A stretch of 64,000 nucleotides of DNA, taken from Parvularcula sp. (GTDB taxonomy: Bacteria; Pseudomonadota; Alphaproteobacteria; Caulobacterales; Parvularculaceae). Location of the stretch: assembly GCA_002704915.1 (NCBI GenBank), contig PAIP01000034.1:131827-195826 (forward strand). Direction: 5' to 3'. The position numbers were made by a program, and so were the translations under genes. Within the stretch, counting starts at the first letter, position 1; each line of letters starts with the position of its first letter. The notes beneath the pieces were generated by a model. The model did no database searches. It was not told the origin of the DNA and saw nothing but the letters and a program-made list of their open reading frames with translations. Of the stretch, positions 9,384-18,592 are shown piece by piece.

Positions 9384-10130
9384 CTATTTGCGGAATGCAA
9401 GGCTTGCGGCCCAGCCCGCGATCAGCGACAGGGCGACGCAAAAAATCCCATAGGATACAGGCCTTTGGTGCGCGAAATCGTAGATGCGCCGTTCCAGCCC
9501 GACGCGGTTGACGGCGAGCGCTGTTTCGTCTGCGCCGATCAGCTCGCCATTACGGAACAGATAGACCGCAACGTCATATTCACCCACCGGCGTGTTGGCG
9601 GGGAGGCGCGCCGTGATGGTGAAGAGCGCGCCTTTCTTGAAATCAATGCCGCCGACATGGGTGCGATAAAGACCGAGCTCTTCGGCCTCGGTCAGAAAAG
9701 CGCTTCGGTAGAGGTTGATATTCTCCGCAGATGTCGGCGCATGCGGGTCGACCGCTATATCGAGATGGTCCGCATCGAGACGGTGCAGGTCCTGCAAGGG
9801 CAGCGGCGCAATATCGCCCACCGGTTTGGTGGCGTAGGTGAGATAGAGGCCCGGCGCGTTTTCAATGGCGTGGGCGGGACCCGGGGTCCAGATAAGATTT
9901 TTCTTCCTCATCTGCCTGACTTCGAATCGCGCCTCCGGCCCTTTGATAACGGAAACGATATCGACCGATGCCGGATCTTCGAGGCCGGTCACCGCGCCGA
10001 ACAGGGTGAGGCGGGCGCCGGCGAATCCTGTGTCCACTTCGATCAGATCTTCCGTGAGCGCGACTTCGATTTCCGCGGCTTTAGCCGTGGCGCCCATCAT
10101 GACGAGAATGACGAGGAGATGTTTGATCAT
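9384..10130 (-). CDS. TIGR02186 family membrane-anchored periplasmic protein
   Basis: A 248-residue protein with a signal peptide (MIKHLLVILVMMGATAKA), a beta-rich periplasmic domain (about 20-215) and a C-terminal membrane helix ending in FRK. It fits TIGR02186, an alphaproteobacterial family nearly always found beside a TauE/SafE permease, as here. Conserved-looking stretches include VDTGFAGARLTLFGA and LYRSAFLTEAEELGLY. Its ATG overlaps the permease stop as ATGA, so the two are coupled. A role in sulfite or sulfonate export together with the permease is inferred from context only. Confidence 0.83.
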   Translation of the reverse strand: MIKHLLVILVMMGATAKAAEIEVALTEDLIEVDTGFAGARLTLFGAVTGLEDPASVDIVSVIKGPEARFEVRQMRKKNLIWTPGPAHAIENAPGLYLTYATKPVGDIAPLPLQDLHRLDADHLDIAVDPHAPTSAENINLYRSAFLTEAEELGLYRTHVGGIDFKKGALFTITARLPANTPVGEYDVAVYLFRNGELIGADETALAVNRVGLERRIYDFAHQRPVSYGIFCVALSLIAGWAASLAFRK

Positions 10131-11044
10131 CGCGCGCCGTCCACGATGAAAAGCGAGGCGGGCGGCAGAGCAAGGCCGATGAGAAGGCGCGCGCAAACGC
10201 CGAGCACCAAAAGCGCGAGCAGCGCGCGCAGATGTTCCGCTTTCAATCTGACGCCGGCGCGCACGCCAAGCTGCGCGCCCACGACGCCGCCCGAAAGCAG
10301 CAACAGGGCCAGCGCAATATCCACGGTCTGGTTGGCGGCCGCATGCAAGATGGTCGTGATGGCGGTGACGAAAATAATCTGAAAAAGCGATGTGCCGACC
10401 ACCACATTGGTGGGCATATTGAGGATGTAGAGCATCGCCGGCACCATGATGAAGCCGCCGCCGACACCCAGCATCGAGGCGAGAATGCCGATCAGAAACC
10501 CCAGCACAATCGGCGCAAGCGGACTGATATAAAGGGAGGAGGCCCGAAACCGCATGGCGAAAGGCAGCGCCGCCAGCCATGCCGGGCTGCGACGTCTGCG
10601 GGCGCGTTTTTTTGTTTCCTCCGGCGAGCGCAACAGCGTGCGGATGCTCTCCCACAACATTAAAGCGCCGATGGCCCCGAGAAAAATCACATAGGAAACG
10701 GCGATCAACGTATCGACCTGACCCGTCTCAATGAGCCTCCGGAAAAGCAGAACGCCGATCACAGAGCCGACCGCGCCGCCTGCGACCAGAAAGCCGCCCA
10801 TCTGGAAGTCGACCGTTTTTCGCTTCAAATGGGCGGCGACGCCCGAAACGGAGGAGGCCACGATCTGCGAGGCTTCCGTGCCCACGGCGACGGCGGGCGG
10901 AATGCCGTAAAAGATGAGGAGGGGCGTCATCAGAAAGCCGCCGCCAACGCCGAACATGCCGGATAAAAATCCGACGGCGGCGCCCATGGTGATCACGACA
11001 AACGGATCGACGGGCATCTCCGCAATGGGGAGATAAAGCTGCAT
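10127..11044 (-). CDS. TauE/SafE family anion permease
   Basis: A 305-residue inner-membrane permease with two homologous halves, each beginning with the family glycine signature: GFLSGMFGVGGGFLMTPLL in the first and IGILASMLGVGGGFIMVPAM in the second. TauE/SafE proteins export sulfite, sulfoacetate or related anions. The start at 11044 (MQLYLPIAEM) puts the first helix in the usual place; a TTG codon 81 bases upstream in the same frame is an alternative, and neither has a strong ribosome site. It is coupled to the TIGR02186 gene downstream. Confidence 0.87.
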   Translation of the reverse strand: MQLYLPIAEMPVDPFVVITMGAAVGFLSGMFGVGGGFLMTPLLIFYGIPPAVAVGTEASQIVASSVSGVAAHLKRKTVDFQMGGFLVAGGAVGSVIGVLLFRRLIETGQVDTLIAVSYVIFLGAIGALMLWESIRTLLRSPEETKKRARRRRSPAWLAALPFAMRFRASSLYISPLAPIVLGFLIGILASMLGVGGGFIMVPAMLYILNMPTNVVVGTSLFQIIFVTAITTILHAAANQTVDIALALLLLSGGVVGAQLGVRAGVRLKAEHLRALLALLVLGVCARLLIGLALPPASLFIVDGAR

Positions 11045-11154
11045 GAAGGCCGGCGCGCCCCCTGAACGCACTGTTACGACGAGCGATTGCGCTGCGTTAT
11101 AGGCGCGCAGACGCCTGTTGAACAAGCAAAGCCGGGCGGAGAAAGGGCGACCTT

Positions 11155-14079
11155 TTAACCGGCCTGAGTGTTGAGGTTGGCGTCTTCGTCGGCGGGGCGG
11201 GCCGTCCAGGCGGCGACCTCCTCGTCAATTTCGGCGCGCGTTTCCGGCGAGAGGGCGACGGCGACGCCGGCCGCAAGGGGTTGCGCTTGTTCATCGCCAT
11301 TTCGCGCGGCGAGGGAATACCAGTAATAGGCTTTCCCCGCATCCTGAACGGACGATCCGCCTTCATCGCTTGGATGATAGATCGCGCCCAGATTGTACTG
11401 GGAGTCCACAAGGCCGAAATTCGCCGCCTGTTCGAACCAGGCGATGGCTTCCTGGCTGTCGGCGGGGCCGCCATCGCCGCGGGCGGTCATGACGCCGATG
11501 CGGTGCATGGCCAGCACGTTTCCGCCATTGGCCGCGCGGCGGAACCACAGACGCGCCTGACCCAGATCCTGTTCAACGCCCTGGCCTGTTTTGTAGAGTT
11601 CGCCAAGCTGGAGCTGCGCCGGCGGATAGCCGAGCGCCGCCGCGTCCTGCAACTGGGCGATGGCTGCGCCGGCTTCGGTTTCGCTGCTGGCGGCACCGAG
11701 CGCATCCATGCTTTGTGCGTAAAGAGCGGTTGGGTCGACCGCGGGCGCTTCCGGCACGCTCGGCAGGCTGGCGGTCTCATCGGGGGCCGTTTCCGGCTGC
11801 GGTGTTGAGGTTCTTTCAACCGCCGGCGTCGGGCTTTGCGTTTCGCCGTCGGGGCTAAACATGAAATCCTTCACAAGATAGACGAGCGCCGCGACGGCGA
11901 GAAGGATGGCGACCCCGAGCGCAATGGTCAGCGGCTTGGCGGATGTGGTTGACCGCAAGGTTTCCAGCGCTGCGCGGTCGCCATTGCGGCGGCGCTCCTC
12001 CGCCCTGTCCTCATCGGAAGGCGGCGTTCGATCCAGAAGAGTCGTATCGTTGTCTTCGCTCTCGTCATCCTTGTTGCGGCCAAGGCGCGACCGGGCGGCG
12101 GCGAGGGCGGCGGTGATCTTGCCAAAGCGGCCTTGCGGGCTTTCTTCTTCCAGGCCGGCGTCATCATCATCGACAAATGATTGCGCTGGCGCCTCGCTCC
12201 TGGGGGCCGGAGCATCCGGTTCGACCGGCCGTTCGTCTTGAGCGTCGTCGCCGGCTTCTTCTGCCGCGCGTTTCTGGCGCGCGCGCGCCGCAAGGATGGC
12301 GCGTTGTTTCGCCGTTAGCTGGCTGCGTCGCGGGCGCCGGCTTGCTGTGTCGCCTTCGGCTTCGCGGGCGGCTGCGGCGCGTGCGCGCTCGCGCGCAGCT
12401 TTCAGCATGTCTTCCTTGGTTGCGGGTTTTTCGGCAGGCGCAGGTTGGGGGCGCTGCGCCGGTGGTTCGTCCGTATCGACGGCCATGGCGGAGGCAAGCG
12501 ACGCCGTGTTCGGCGCCTGCTCATCTTCTTCCTCATCATCGCCAATCGCGGACTCCGGTTCTTCCGTCTCCGCAGCGGCGCCGGCAAGCTCGTCTTCTTC
12601 CTCGTCGCTGTCGTCGGACAGACCCTCGCCGGTAAGGGCGCTTCTCACTTCGGCAAGCAGCGCCTCCGCGTCGTTCATCTCTTCGTCATCGCCGTTATCG
12701 TCATCGTCCGCGCTGACAGTGATGTCTTCGTCCCCAGGGTCTTGCGTTTCCTCTTGCGCGTCATCGTCGATCTGAAAACTGAAATCCTCGACCGGCTCTT
12801 CGTCGTCGGCCTGTTCGTCGAACGCTTCAGGCTCGTTATCGGCTTCAGCGGCGTCTTCCGCCTCATCGGCGAAGGCGAAGGGGTCTTCCTCAGCGCTGTC
12901 GTCTTCCGCTTCCATGGCGGCGACGGCTTCCTCGATTTCATCGACAACATCATCGAGGTCGTCGCTGTCAGGCGCGGCGGTGGGTGTCGCTGCTGCGGGG
13001 GCGGCGGCTCCGGTTACAGCGGGCCGGGGCGCCGGCTCCGCCGCCGTCTCGCTTGCCGCTTGGGTTTCGTGCGCAGCGCGGTCCAATTCTTCGAAGCGGC
13101 CTTGCATCTCTTCAAGCGAGCGTTGCAGCGCGTCGAGTTTTTCGTCGGTTTCCGACCGCGCCGAGGCGAGCAAGGCTTCCACATCCGGGCCGCTGCTGTT
13201 TTCATCGCTTGCAAGCTGCGCGCGCACTTCCGCAATGGTCTCGGTGACTTTTTCCACGCCGTCGGCGCTGCGCTTCTCCGCGGCCTCAATCTGGCCTGAC
13301 AGTTTGGCGATGGTTCCTTCAAGGGCGCGGATCTGGTCTCCGCCGCGTTTGATTTCATCCCCGAGAACCCTGAGGCGCGCGCCGGTGCGTTCGACAAATT
13401 CCGGATCGGCGGATTCGGCCGCTTCATTTTTCAGCTCGGCGGCTTCTTGCGCAATGCGCTCAGCATTGGCGACGCGCTCGGCGAGATTTTCAATAGCCGA
13501 TTTTAAAGGTTCGATCTCCGCAGGTTCGCTGGCCCCGCCGTCGCCAATCCTGTCAATGCGCTCTGCAAATTCCTGCAATTGCGCCTCGGCGGAGTCGAGC
13601 CGGTTGAGCGTTGTGCGCTGAGCGTTGTTGAACTGGATCGCGACTTGAGAAACGGCTTTTTCGAGCGCTTTTAAGGCGTCGATACGGCCGCGATCGCTTC
13701 CGGCGCGCTCCAGCTTGTCGAGACGCTGAACCACGTCCTGGTAGGAGCCTTCGGCCGGCTTCACCCGTTCCAGGCGTTGAACGCGTTCCACAAAGCCGCC
13801 CATATTTCGGGTCAGTTCGGTGACGGCGGCGGCGTTTTTCGATTCCGCTTCGACGACGCGATTGCGCAGATATTCGATTGCGGTGACGATGTCGCGAAGC
13901 TTCAGGCCCTCGACTTCGGTGTCGGAGAGGGCGCCTTCATCGCCGCCTTCCGCCTGGCTGTAGATCATCTGGTTCAGCCATTCGCCCACCGTCATGCCTT
14001 CGCGCCGGGCGGCTTCTTTTGCTGTCTCGCGCGCGTCGCGCTCAATGCCTTTGACGCTCCAGGGCGCGTTCGATTTCAT
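11155..14079 (-). CDS. PodJ-like polar localization protein with coiled coil, membrane helix and Sel1 repeats
   Basis: A 974-residue protein. Residues 5-35 (APWSVKGIERDARETAKEAA, then REGMTVGEWLN) match the N-terminal signature of PodJ and related polarity factors. Residues about 60-340 are Ala/Glu/Arg-rich with heptad character (coiled coil). About 350-690 is very acidic, low-complexity and rich in Asp, Glu and Ala. A membrane helix (TIALGVAILLAVAALVYLV) lies near 715-735, followed by a periplasmic part with about three Sel1 repeats (YPPAQLQLGELYKTGQGVEQ, NVLAMHRIGVMTARGD, DSQYNLGAIYH). PodJ of Caulobacter has the same order plus a C-terminal peptidoglycan-binding domain, not seen here. A CtrA-type box and a GANTC site lie 150-180 bases upstream. 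A role in pole organisation is likely but inferred. Confidence 0.8.
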   Translation of the reverse strand: MKSNAPWSVKGIERDARETAKEAARREGMTVGEWLNQMIYSQAEGGDEGALSDTEVEGLKLRDIVTAIEYLRNRVVEAESKNAAAVTELTRNMGGFVERVQRLERVKPAEGSYQDVVQRLDKLERAGSDRGRIDALKALEKAVSQVAIQFNNAQRTTLNRLDSAEAQLQEFAERIDRIGDGGASEPAEIEPLKSAIENLAERVANAERIAQEAAELKNEAAESADPEFVERTGARLRVLGDEIKRGGDQIRALEGTIAKLSGQIEAAEKRSADGVEKVTETIAEVRAQLASDENSSGPDVEALLASARSETDEKLDALQRSLEEMQGRFEELDRAAHETQAASETAAEPAPRPAVTGAAAPAAATPTAAPDSDDLDDVVDEIEEAVAAMEAEDDSAEEDPFAFADEAEDAAEADNEPEAFDEQADDEEPVEDFSFQIDDDAQEETQDPGDEDITVSADDDDNGDDEEMNDAEALLAEVRSALTGEGLSDDSDEEEDELAGAAAETEEPESAIGDDEEEDEQAPNTASLASAMAVDTDEPPAQRPQPAPAEKPATKEDMLKAARERARAAAAREAEGDTASRRPRRSQLTAKQRAILAARARQKRAAEEAGDDAQDERPVEPDAPAPRSEAPAQSFVDDDDAGLEEESPQGRFGKITAALAAARSRLGRNKDDESEDNDTTLLDRTPPSDEDRAEERRRNGDRAALETLRSTTSAKPLTIALGVAILLAVAALVYLVKDFMFSPDGETQSPTPAVERTSTPQPETAPDETASLPSVPEAPAVDPTALYAQSMDALGAASSETEAGAAIAQLQDAAALGYPPAQLQLGELYKTGQGVEQDLGQARLWFRRAANGGNVLAMHRIGVMTARGDGGPADSQEAIAWFEQAANFGLVDSQYNLGAIYHPSDEGGSSVQDAGKAYYWYSLAARNGDEQAQPLAAGVAVALSPETRAEIDEEVAAWTARPADEDANLNTQAG

Positions 14080-14619
14080 GGCTGTCCACCGTCATTCGCT
14101 GGGGCGATCTCCCCTCCCACCCGGACTGAAAAGCGCGGTCCCCATGCGCTGGCTTCAGGCCGAACAGGTCACCGTTAAGCTGCTTCGCGGCAGGCGCAAA
14201 GCCTTAAAGGGACAGGAAAAAGCACCGATTATTAATGAAACGTTAACGCTGATTCGCAGGCCGTGAGGGCATGAAATGACCGGCGGTGGAAAACCGGCGC
14301 CGAGCCCGGGCCCGATAGGCCGCTTTCCAACGCTGCTGCGCATTTCCGGCGATCCGGGCGGGGAGCGATAGGACTGTCATGGCTCAGCCCCTTTCAGGGG
14401 GCGCTCCCATGGCGGAGAACCGCTCGCTCCCGTGGGGCTTTTAGGAGCGGCGTTCATAGCTCCCGTTCCATTGGCGGTCCGGAAAGATGCGTCAGGCTTT
14501 GACGCCGACCTGCCGAGCCGATTCTGGAATTTTTTAGCGTTTGCTTCAGGGCCGCTGTCGGACCTGATCTGTATTGGCTTTCCGCGTATCAAGAAAAGCG
14601 GATATGGCGCCGAAACAAA
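14080..14619. other. Gene-free stretch upstream of the PodJ-like gene
   Basis: About 540 bases with no convincing gene. It holds a CtrA-type box and GANTC site (14232-14255), presumably the promoter region of the PodJ-like gene, and a small CCCC-TTTCA-GGGG hairpin near 14388-14400 among CGCTCCC/GGAGCG repeats. Short open frames here lack ribosome sites or recognisable protein features. Confidence 0.5.
14232..14255 (+). promoter_or_regulatory. CtrA-type box followed by a CcrM (GANTC) site
   Basis: TTAA-TGAAACG-TTAAC at 14232-14247 matches the full CtrA consensus TTAA-N7-TTAAC, and GATTC at 14251-14255 is a CcrM methylation site four bases further. They lie upstream of the PodJ-like gene, whose relatives are cell-cycle controlled. 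Binding is inferred. Confidence 0.65.
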
Positions 14620-16014
14620 TTATTTAGAGCATTTGACGCTCGTGGTTCCGCCTGCAACGCCGGGACAATGCAAGCTTATTTGGGCGACACGCGCTGCGTT
14701 GTCGTCCACTAAAATCACCTCCGCCGAAATGTCGAAAGCTTCATAGGGGTCAATCGGCGGGCCTGCGGATTGTGTGACCGTGACGGACGTTATCGCAACC
14801 CCTTCAGCGACGAATTCCGAATGGGGCATTAGCTGACAACTCTCCGCTCCATTATATGACAGTTTCCATTCCGAAAGCATATCAGGCATATAAACGAGGC
14901 AAATGAGGGCTTGCCCATATTTTCCCGTGACGGGATTCTTCTCGCCCGTGGTTCCCAGCGCCACCACGAACCAATCCGCGGGATCCGCTTTCAGATTATA
15001 CTGTCGAAAATCGTCACGAAAGCGAGCGAGGGAATCCATTCCGCGAATACCGTATGAAGTATAATTATTGTCTGTCGTGATCATCCGGTAAGTCGTCGAA
15101 TATGCTCCCGGCGCAGGGTGCTGATCGCCGATATTGTTGTGGCCAAGAATCGGTCCGCGCATGCCGATCACAAATCCCGGTTTTGTTGAGCCAGAAGCCT
15201 CAAAATTTGTGTTTCCCGCAATAGCGATGCCTTCGACGTTTAATCCGCCTTCGGTTTCCGCCCTGCCATAGGGGCTTGTGCTGAACATATTCCAATTAGT
15301 CGTGCTGAGCACCCAGCTTTCCACATCTTTCGATGCGGGCGGTTTAACTATCGACATATTTACGGCTTTTGCGTTCTGAAAACTCAGCGGTAATGCCGGG
15401 TTCGATGCTTTCAACTGAAGACGGTACGCCTGTTTGCGATCGAGATATTCTCTGTCGGTGCCGGCTCTTTTATACCTCGACAAAGAGGATATGGCGTAAA
15501 ACGCCATGTCTTCGGCACTGGCGTTGTAGGCGATGCCTTCCAGATCAAAAAGCGGAAAAGTTGCGCGCTGCTGGGCGTCCAGCAAGATGGGGTAAGCGAC
15601 AATATTTCCTTTGCTGTCGCGGCCTTCGATGGCCGTGGGGTGAAATGCAAAAATCGCATAGGCTTTCAAACGGTCGTCGCCGAACCGAGTTTGGCTGATC
15701 TTGATCAGTTCATTGACGTTATCCGTGACGCCCAGAAAGATTTCGGCTTGACCAGACTTGGCGACCGTCACGCCGGACGGTTCGATTGGCATGTCATCAT
15801 ATTTAAAAGCAACAATCTTGGGACACGCATCCGCGACTGGACTCCTCCAGCAATAAAACAAGTCATTGCCAGACACCGCCGCTTCTTGTTGGGACGTCCC
15901 CGCTTCGCTTTCGTCGGAGCCTGTTTCGATGTTTTCGTTTGTCGATATGTTGGATTGGCAACTTGCAAGAAAAACCGTCAGCAGTATTGGAATAAAAAAT
16001 TTGAAAATATTCAT
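14620..16014 (-). CDS. Lipoprotein with DUF3616-like features
   Basis: A 464-residue protein with a lipobox (LTVFLASC, lipidated Cys19) followed by a Ser/Glu-rich linker to about residue 50. Two stretches resemble the signatures of DUF3616 beta-propeller-like proteins: FPLFDLEGIAYN...YAISSLSRYK near residue 150-175, and LNVEGIAIAG...FVIGMRGPILG near 255-285. The match is from memory of the family pattern and is moderate. Base composition is clearly more AT-rich than the neighbours, suggesting recent acquisition. A GGGGAGAAAAT site precedes the ATG. The protein stands alone between the PodJ-like gene and the hybrid kinase. Function is unknown; an envelope-bound esterase or binding role is possible. 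Confidence 0.7.
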   Translation of the reverse strand: MNIFKFFIPILLTVFLASCQSNISTNENIETGSDESEAGTSQQEAAVSGNDLFYCWRSPVADACPKIVAFKYDDMPIEPSGVTVAKSGQAEIFLGVTDNVNELIKISQTRFGDDRLKAYAIFAFHPTAIEGRDSKGNIVAYPILLDAQQRATFPLFDLEGIAYNASAEDMAFYAISSLSRYKRAGTDREYLDRKQAYRLQLKASNPALPLSFQNAKAVNMSIVKPPASKDVESWVLSTTNWNMFSTSPYGRAETEGGLNVEGIAIAGNTNFEASGSTKPGFVIGMRGPILGHNNIGDQHPAPGAYSTTYRMITTDNNYTSYGIRGMDSLARFRDDFRQYNLKADPADWFVVALGTTGEKNPVTGKYGQALICLVYMPDMLSEWKLSYNGAESCQLMPHSEFVAEGVAITSVTVTQSAGPPIDPYEAFDISAEVILVDDNAARVAQISLHCPGVAGGTTSVKCSK

Positions 16015-16247
16015 ATTTTCTCCCCTATATTTTAAATCAGTTTAAACAATTTTGCTGGGGAACGGCAATCTTTTTAGGATTTATTTTGTCGATAACATGT
16101 ATGGTAATGGAAATATTTGATTTTCGAGCTGTCGAGCCTAATCCCACCCTGCGGCATCCAAGACAGATTCCGGACCGGCCGGGGCGTTGCACGCAATTGC
16201 TGCGATCGCACATGGGTGTCGATGGGGCGCAGGGAGGCGCGGGCTGA

Positions 16248-18320
16248 TCAGGCTGCGGCTTGCGCCGCGACGCGCATCCAGTGAGTGAGCCGTTCTTTCA
16301 GGCGCGCCGCGGAAAGTGGCTTGGAGATATAATCGTCCATGCCGGCGGCGAGGCATTTTTCCTTGTCGTCTTTGAGGGCGTGCGCGGTGATGGCGATGAT
16401 CGGCGTGTGCCGGCCGCTTTCAGCCTCGGCTTCGCGAATCGCCCTTGCCGCATCGAAGCCGTTCATTTCCGGCATGGAAACATCCATCAGAATGACGGAG
16501 GGCTGTTGCTCGGCATAGAGCGCCAGCGCCTCGCGCCCGTTATGGGCGATTTTGAAGCTGACGCCTGCTTCCTTGAGAATATGGGTGATGACGAGCCGAT
16601 TGACCTCATTATCCTCGGCCACAAGCACGTCGAGGCCGGAGGAAGGCGTCGCCGGTTCGGCTTTCTGAGACGGTTTGGGTTCTGGCGCGCCGGGTTCCGA
16701 GGAGGGCTCTTGCGTTGCCTGTTTCGGCTCCGCCGCAGCGTTCTGCGCGCCGGCTTTTTCCTGAAGCACGCGCACAACCGTTTCGAAGAGGCGAGAGGCC
16801 CGCGCCGGTTTCGTCAGATGCGCATTGACCCCCAGCGACATGAAGCCCGCCCCGCCCGTAGCCTCGTCGACGGAGGTCAGCATGACGATGGGAAGGTCTT
16901 TCAGCGTGGGATCGGCCCTTACGATCATGGCGAGATCGGCGCCGGTCATGCCCGGCATGTGATGGTCGAGAATGACAAGGTCCGGAAGGCCAGCATTCTC
17001 ATCGCGCAAAGCGACAAGACCTTCCTGTGCGCTTTCATAGAGAGCGCTGTCGAAGCCCCAGCTTGTGAGCTGTTCCTTCAGAATCTGGCGGTTCACTGCA
17101 TTGTCATCGATGACCGCGATGCGCGCGCCGGAAAGATCCACCGGCGCCAAAGCCGGTTTTTCTTCCTCTTCATGCACCGGCAAGGTGATGGAAAACCAGA
17201 AGGTCGATCCTTCGCCGGGCGTGCTTGTCACGCCGATTTCGCCGCCCATGAGGTGGACGAGCGAGGCGGAGATGGCGAGACCCAATCCCGTGCCTTCATG
17301 CTTGCGAGTCGCGGAATCGTCGACCTGGCTGAATTTGTCGAAGATGTTGGCGCATTTGTCTTCCGGAATCCCGATCCCGGTGTCCTCGATCTGGAAGGTC
17401 AACTTGTAGCCGCCTTCGGCAGGCTCCCCGGAAAGGTCGGCCAGGATGTGGCCTTCATCCGTGAATTTCGCCGCATTGCCCATGAGATTGGTGATGATCT
17501 GGCGCAGACGGCCCGCGTCGCCGACAAACATACCGGGTAAGTCCGGCTGGACGCGTACAGCAAGTTCGAGATCTTTCTCGACCACACGAGATGAAATCAG
17601 GAGCGCCACATCCTCGACGGCTTCGGCGATGGAGAACGGGGCCGGATGCAGTTTTAACTGACCGGCGTCGATTTTCGAAAAGTCGAGAATGTCGTTGATG
17701 ATGGTCAAAAGCGCCTCGCCCGATTTCAAAATCGTCGAGGCGTAAGTCGCTTGCGTTTCATCGAGCGTTGTTAAGGACAGCAGCTCCGCCATTCCCATAA
17801 CGCCGTTCATCGGGGTGCGGATTTCATGACTCATATTGGCGAGGAAGGCGGCCTTGGCTTTTTCGGCCGCTTCGGCCCGCCGCTGCGCATTTTTCAGAAC
17901 GGAGATGTCGGAATAGGTCACGATGATGGCGCCGTCTTCGTCTTCGATCGCTTCAATCAAAAGATGGCGGTCATTTTCCAGCGACCATGAAATACGAAAC
18001 TTTCCCTTTTCCCGGATTTGCCGGAGAGTTTCATTTTTCATTTCATCGACAAGGGAAGCCTTGCCGGGCAGATGCGTTTCCAGCATCGCCTTCATCATCA
18101 CGTTCCATGGCGTGCCCGCGGCGGTGACCCCTTCCGGCAGGTCGTAAAATTCCGCAAGCTGCCGGTTGCAGAACAACAATTTGTCGTCCTTGACGATATA
18201 GAACATCTGCGGCATCGCATGCACGGCAGTCACGAGCATTTCGTGCTCATCGGCGAGCGCCGCGATCGCGTCTCGATCGCCAAGAAGACTGTCGATATCA
18301 ATCTGCCGTTGCCTGGTCAT
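16248..18320 (-). CDS. Hybrid sensor histidine kinase with PAS and two receiver domains
   Basis: A 690-residue cytosolic hybrid kinase with no membrane segment. Order: PAS-like domain (about 25-140), HisKA with phospho-acceptor His165 in NMSHEIRTPMNG, HATPase_c (about 265-380; N-box NLMGNAAKF, G1 EDTGIGIPEDK, G2 HEGTGLGL), receiver 1 (400-515) with Asp452 in LVILDHHMPGMTG, a Pro/Glu-rich linker, and receiver 2 (563-680) with Asp613 in VILMDVSMPEMNG and the conserved Lys in YISKPL. Such kinases pass phosphate through receivers to a separate Hpt protein, none of which is encoded here. The signal is unknown, presumably cytosolic and sensed by PAS. It is transcribed alone. Confidence 0.92.
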   Translation of the reverse strand: MTRQRQIDIDSLLGDRDAIAALADEHEMLVTAVHAMPQMFYIVKDDKLLFCNRQLAEFYDLPEGVTAAGTPWNVMMKAMLETHLPGKASLVDEMKNETLRQIREKGKFRISWSLENDRHLLIEAIEDEDGAIIVTYSDISVLKNAQRRAEAAEKAKAAFLANMSHEIRTPMNGVMGMAELLSLTTLDETQATYASTILKSGEALLTIINDILDFSKIDAGQLKLHPAPFSIAEAVEDVALLISSRVVEKDLELAVRVQPDLPGMFVGDAGRLRQIITNLMGNAAKFTDEGHILADLSGEPAEGGYKLTFQIEDTGIGIPEDKCANIFDKFSQVDDSATRKHEGTGLGLAISASLVHLMGGEIGVTSTPGEGSTFWFSITLPVHEEEEKPALAPVDLSGARIAVIDDNAVNRQILKEQLTSWGFDSALYESAQEGLVALRDENAGLPDLVILDHHMPGMTGADLAMIVRADPTLKDLPIVMLTSVDEATGGAGFMSLGVNAHLTKPARASRLFETVVRVLQEKAGAQNAAAEPKQATQEPSSEPGAPEPKPSQKAEPATPSSGLDVLVAEDNEVNRLVITHILKEAGVSFKIAHNGREALALYAEQQPSVILMDVSMPEMNGFDAARAIREAEAESGRHTPIIAITAHALKDDKEKCLAAGMDDYISKPLSAARLKERLTHWMRVAAQAAA

Positions 18321-18474
18321 AGCCGGCTTTCCCTGAGGCGCTTTCTCCCACGGCGACGGTCTTCCGCCGCTTCGCCGGGCCGATTATGCTTAGGAAATCC
18401 TTTACGGAGGGTAACGGCCGCGCCTTATGCGTTTTCCAATGCAGACGAGCCTTGAAGGTCGCGGGCTTCAACCA

Positions 18475-18489
18475 TTAATAGAGCCTTAA
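18475..18489 (+). promoter_or_regulatory. Possible CtrA-type box
   Basis: TTAA-TAGAGCC-TTAA (18475-18489) has both half-sites at the right spacing but ends in G instead of the consensus C. It lies about 105 bases before the acyl-CoA dehydrogenase start and 155 bases upstream of the divergent hybrid kinase. Weaker than the other three boxes in this window. Confidence 0.35.
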
Positions 18490-18592
18490 GCCGGATCGCC
18501 TGCTGCCTTTCAGGGATGAAATTCCGCCCTGATGCGGGCAATATGCTCAGCAATTCGCTTTTTACGGCTAACCCGAGACCGAAGGACCAGTT

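Noticed and set aside
14432-14746. Forward frame of 104 codons overlapping the lipoprotein 3' end
   Set aside because: No ribosome site, no family similarity, and it overlaps the end of a better supported gene.
16260-17540. Forward frame of 426 codons opposite the hybrid kinase
   Set aside because: Antisense to an unambiguous kinase and receiver protein; no motif or ribosome site.
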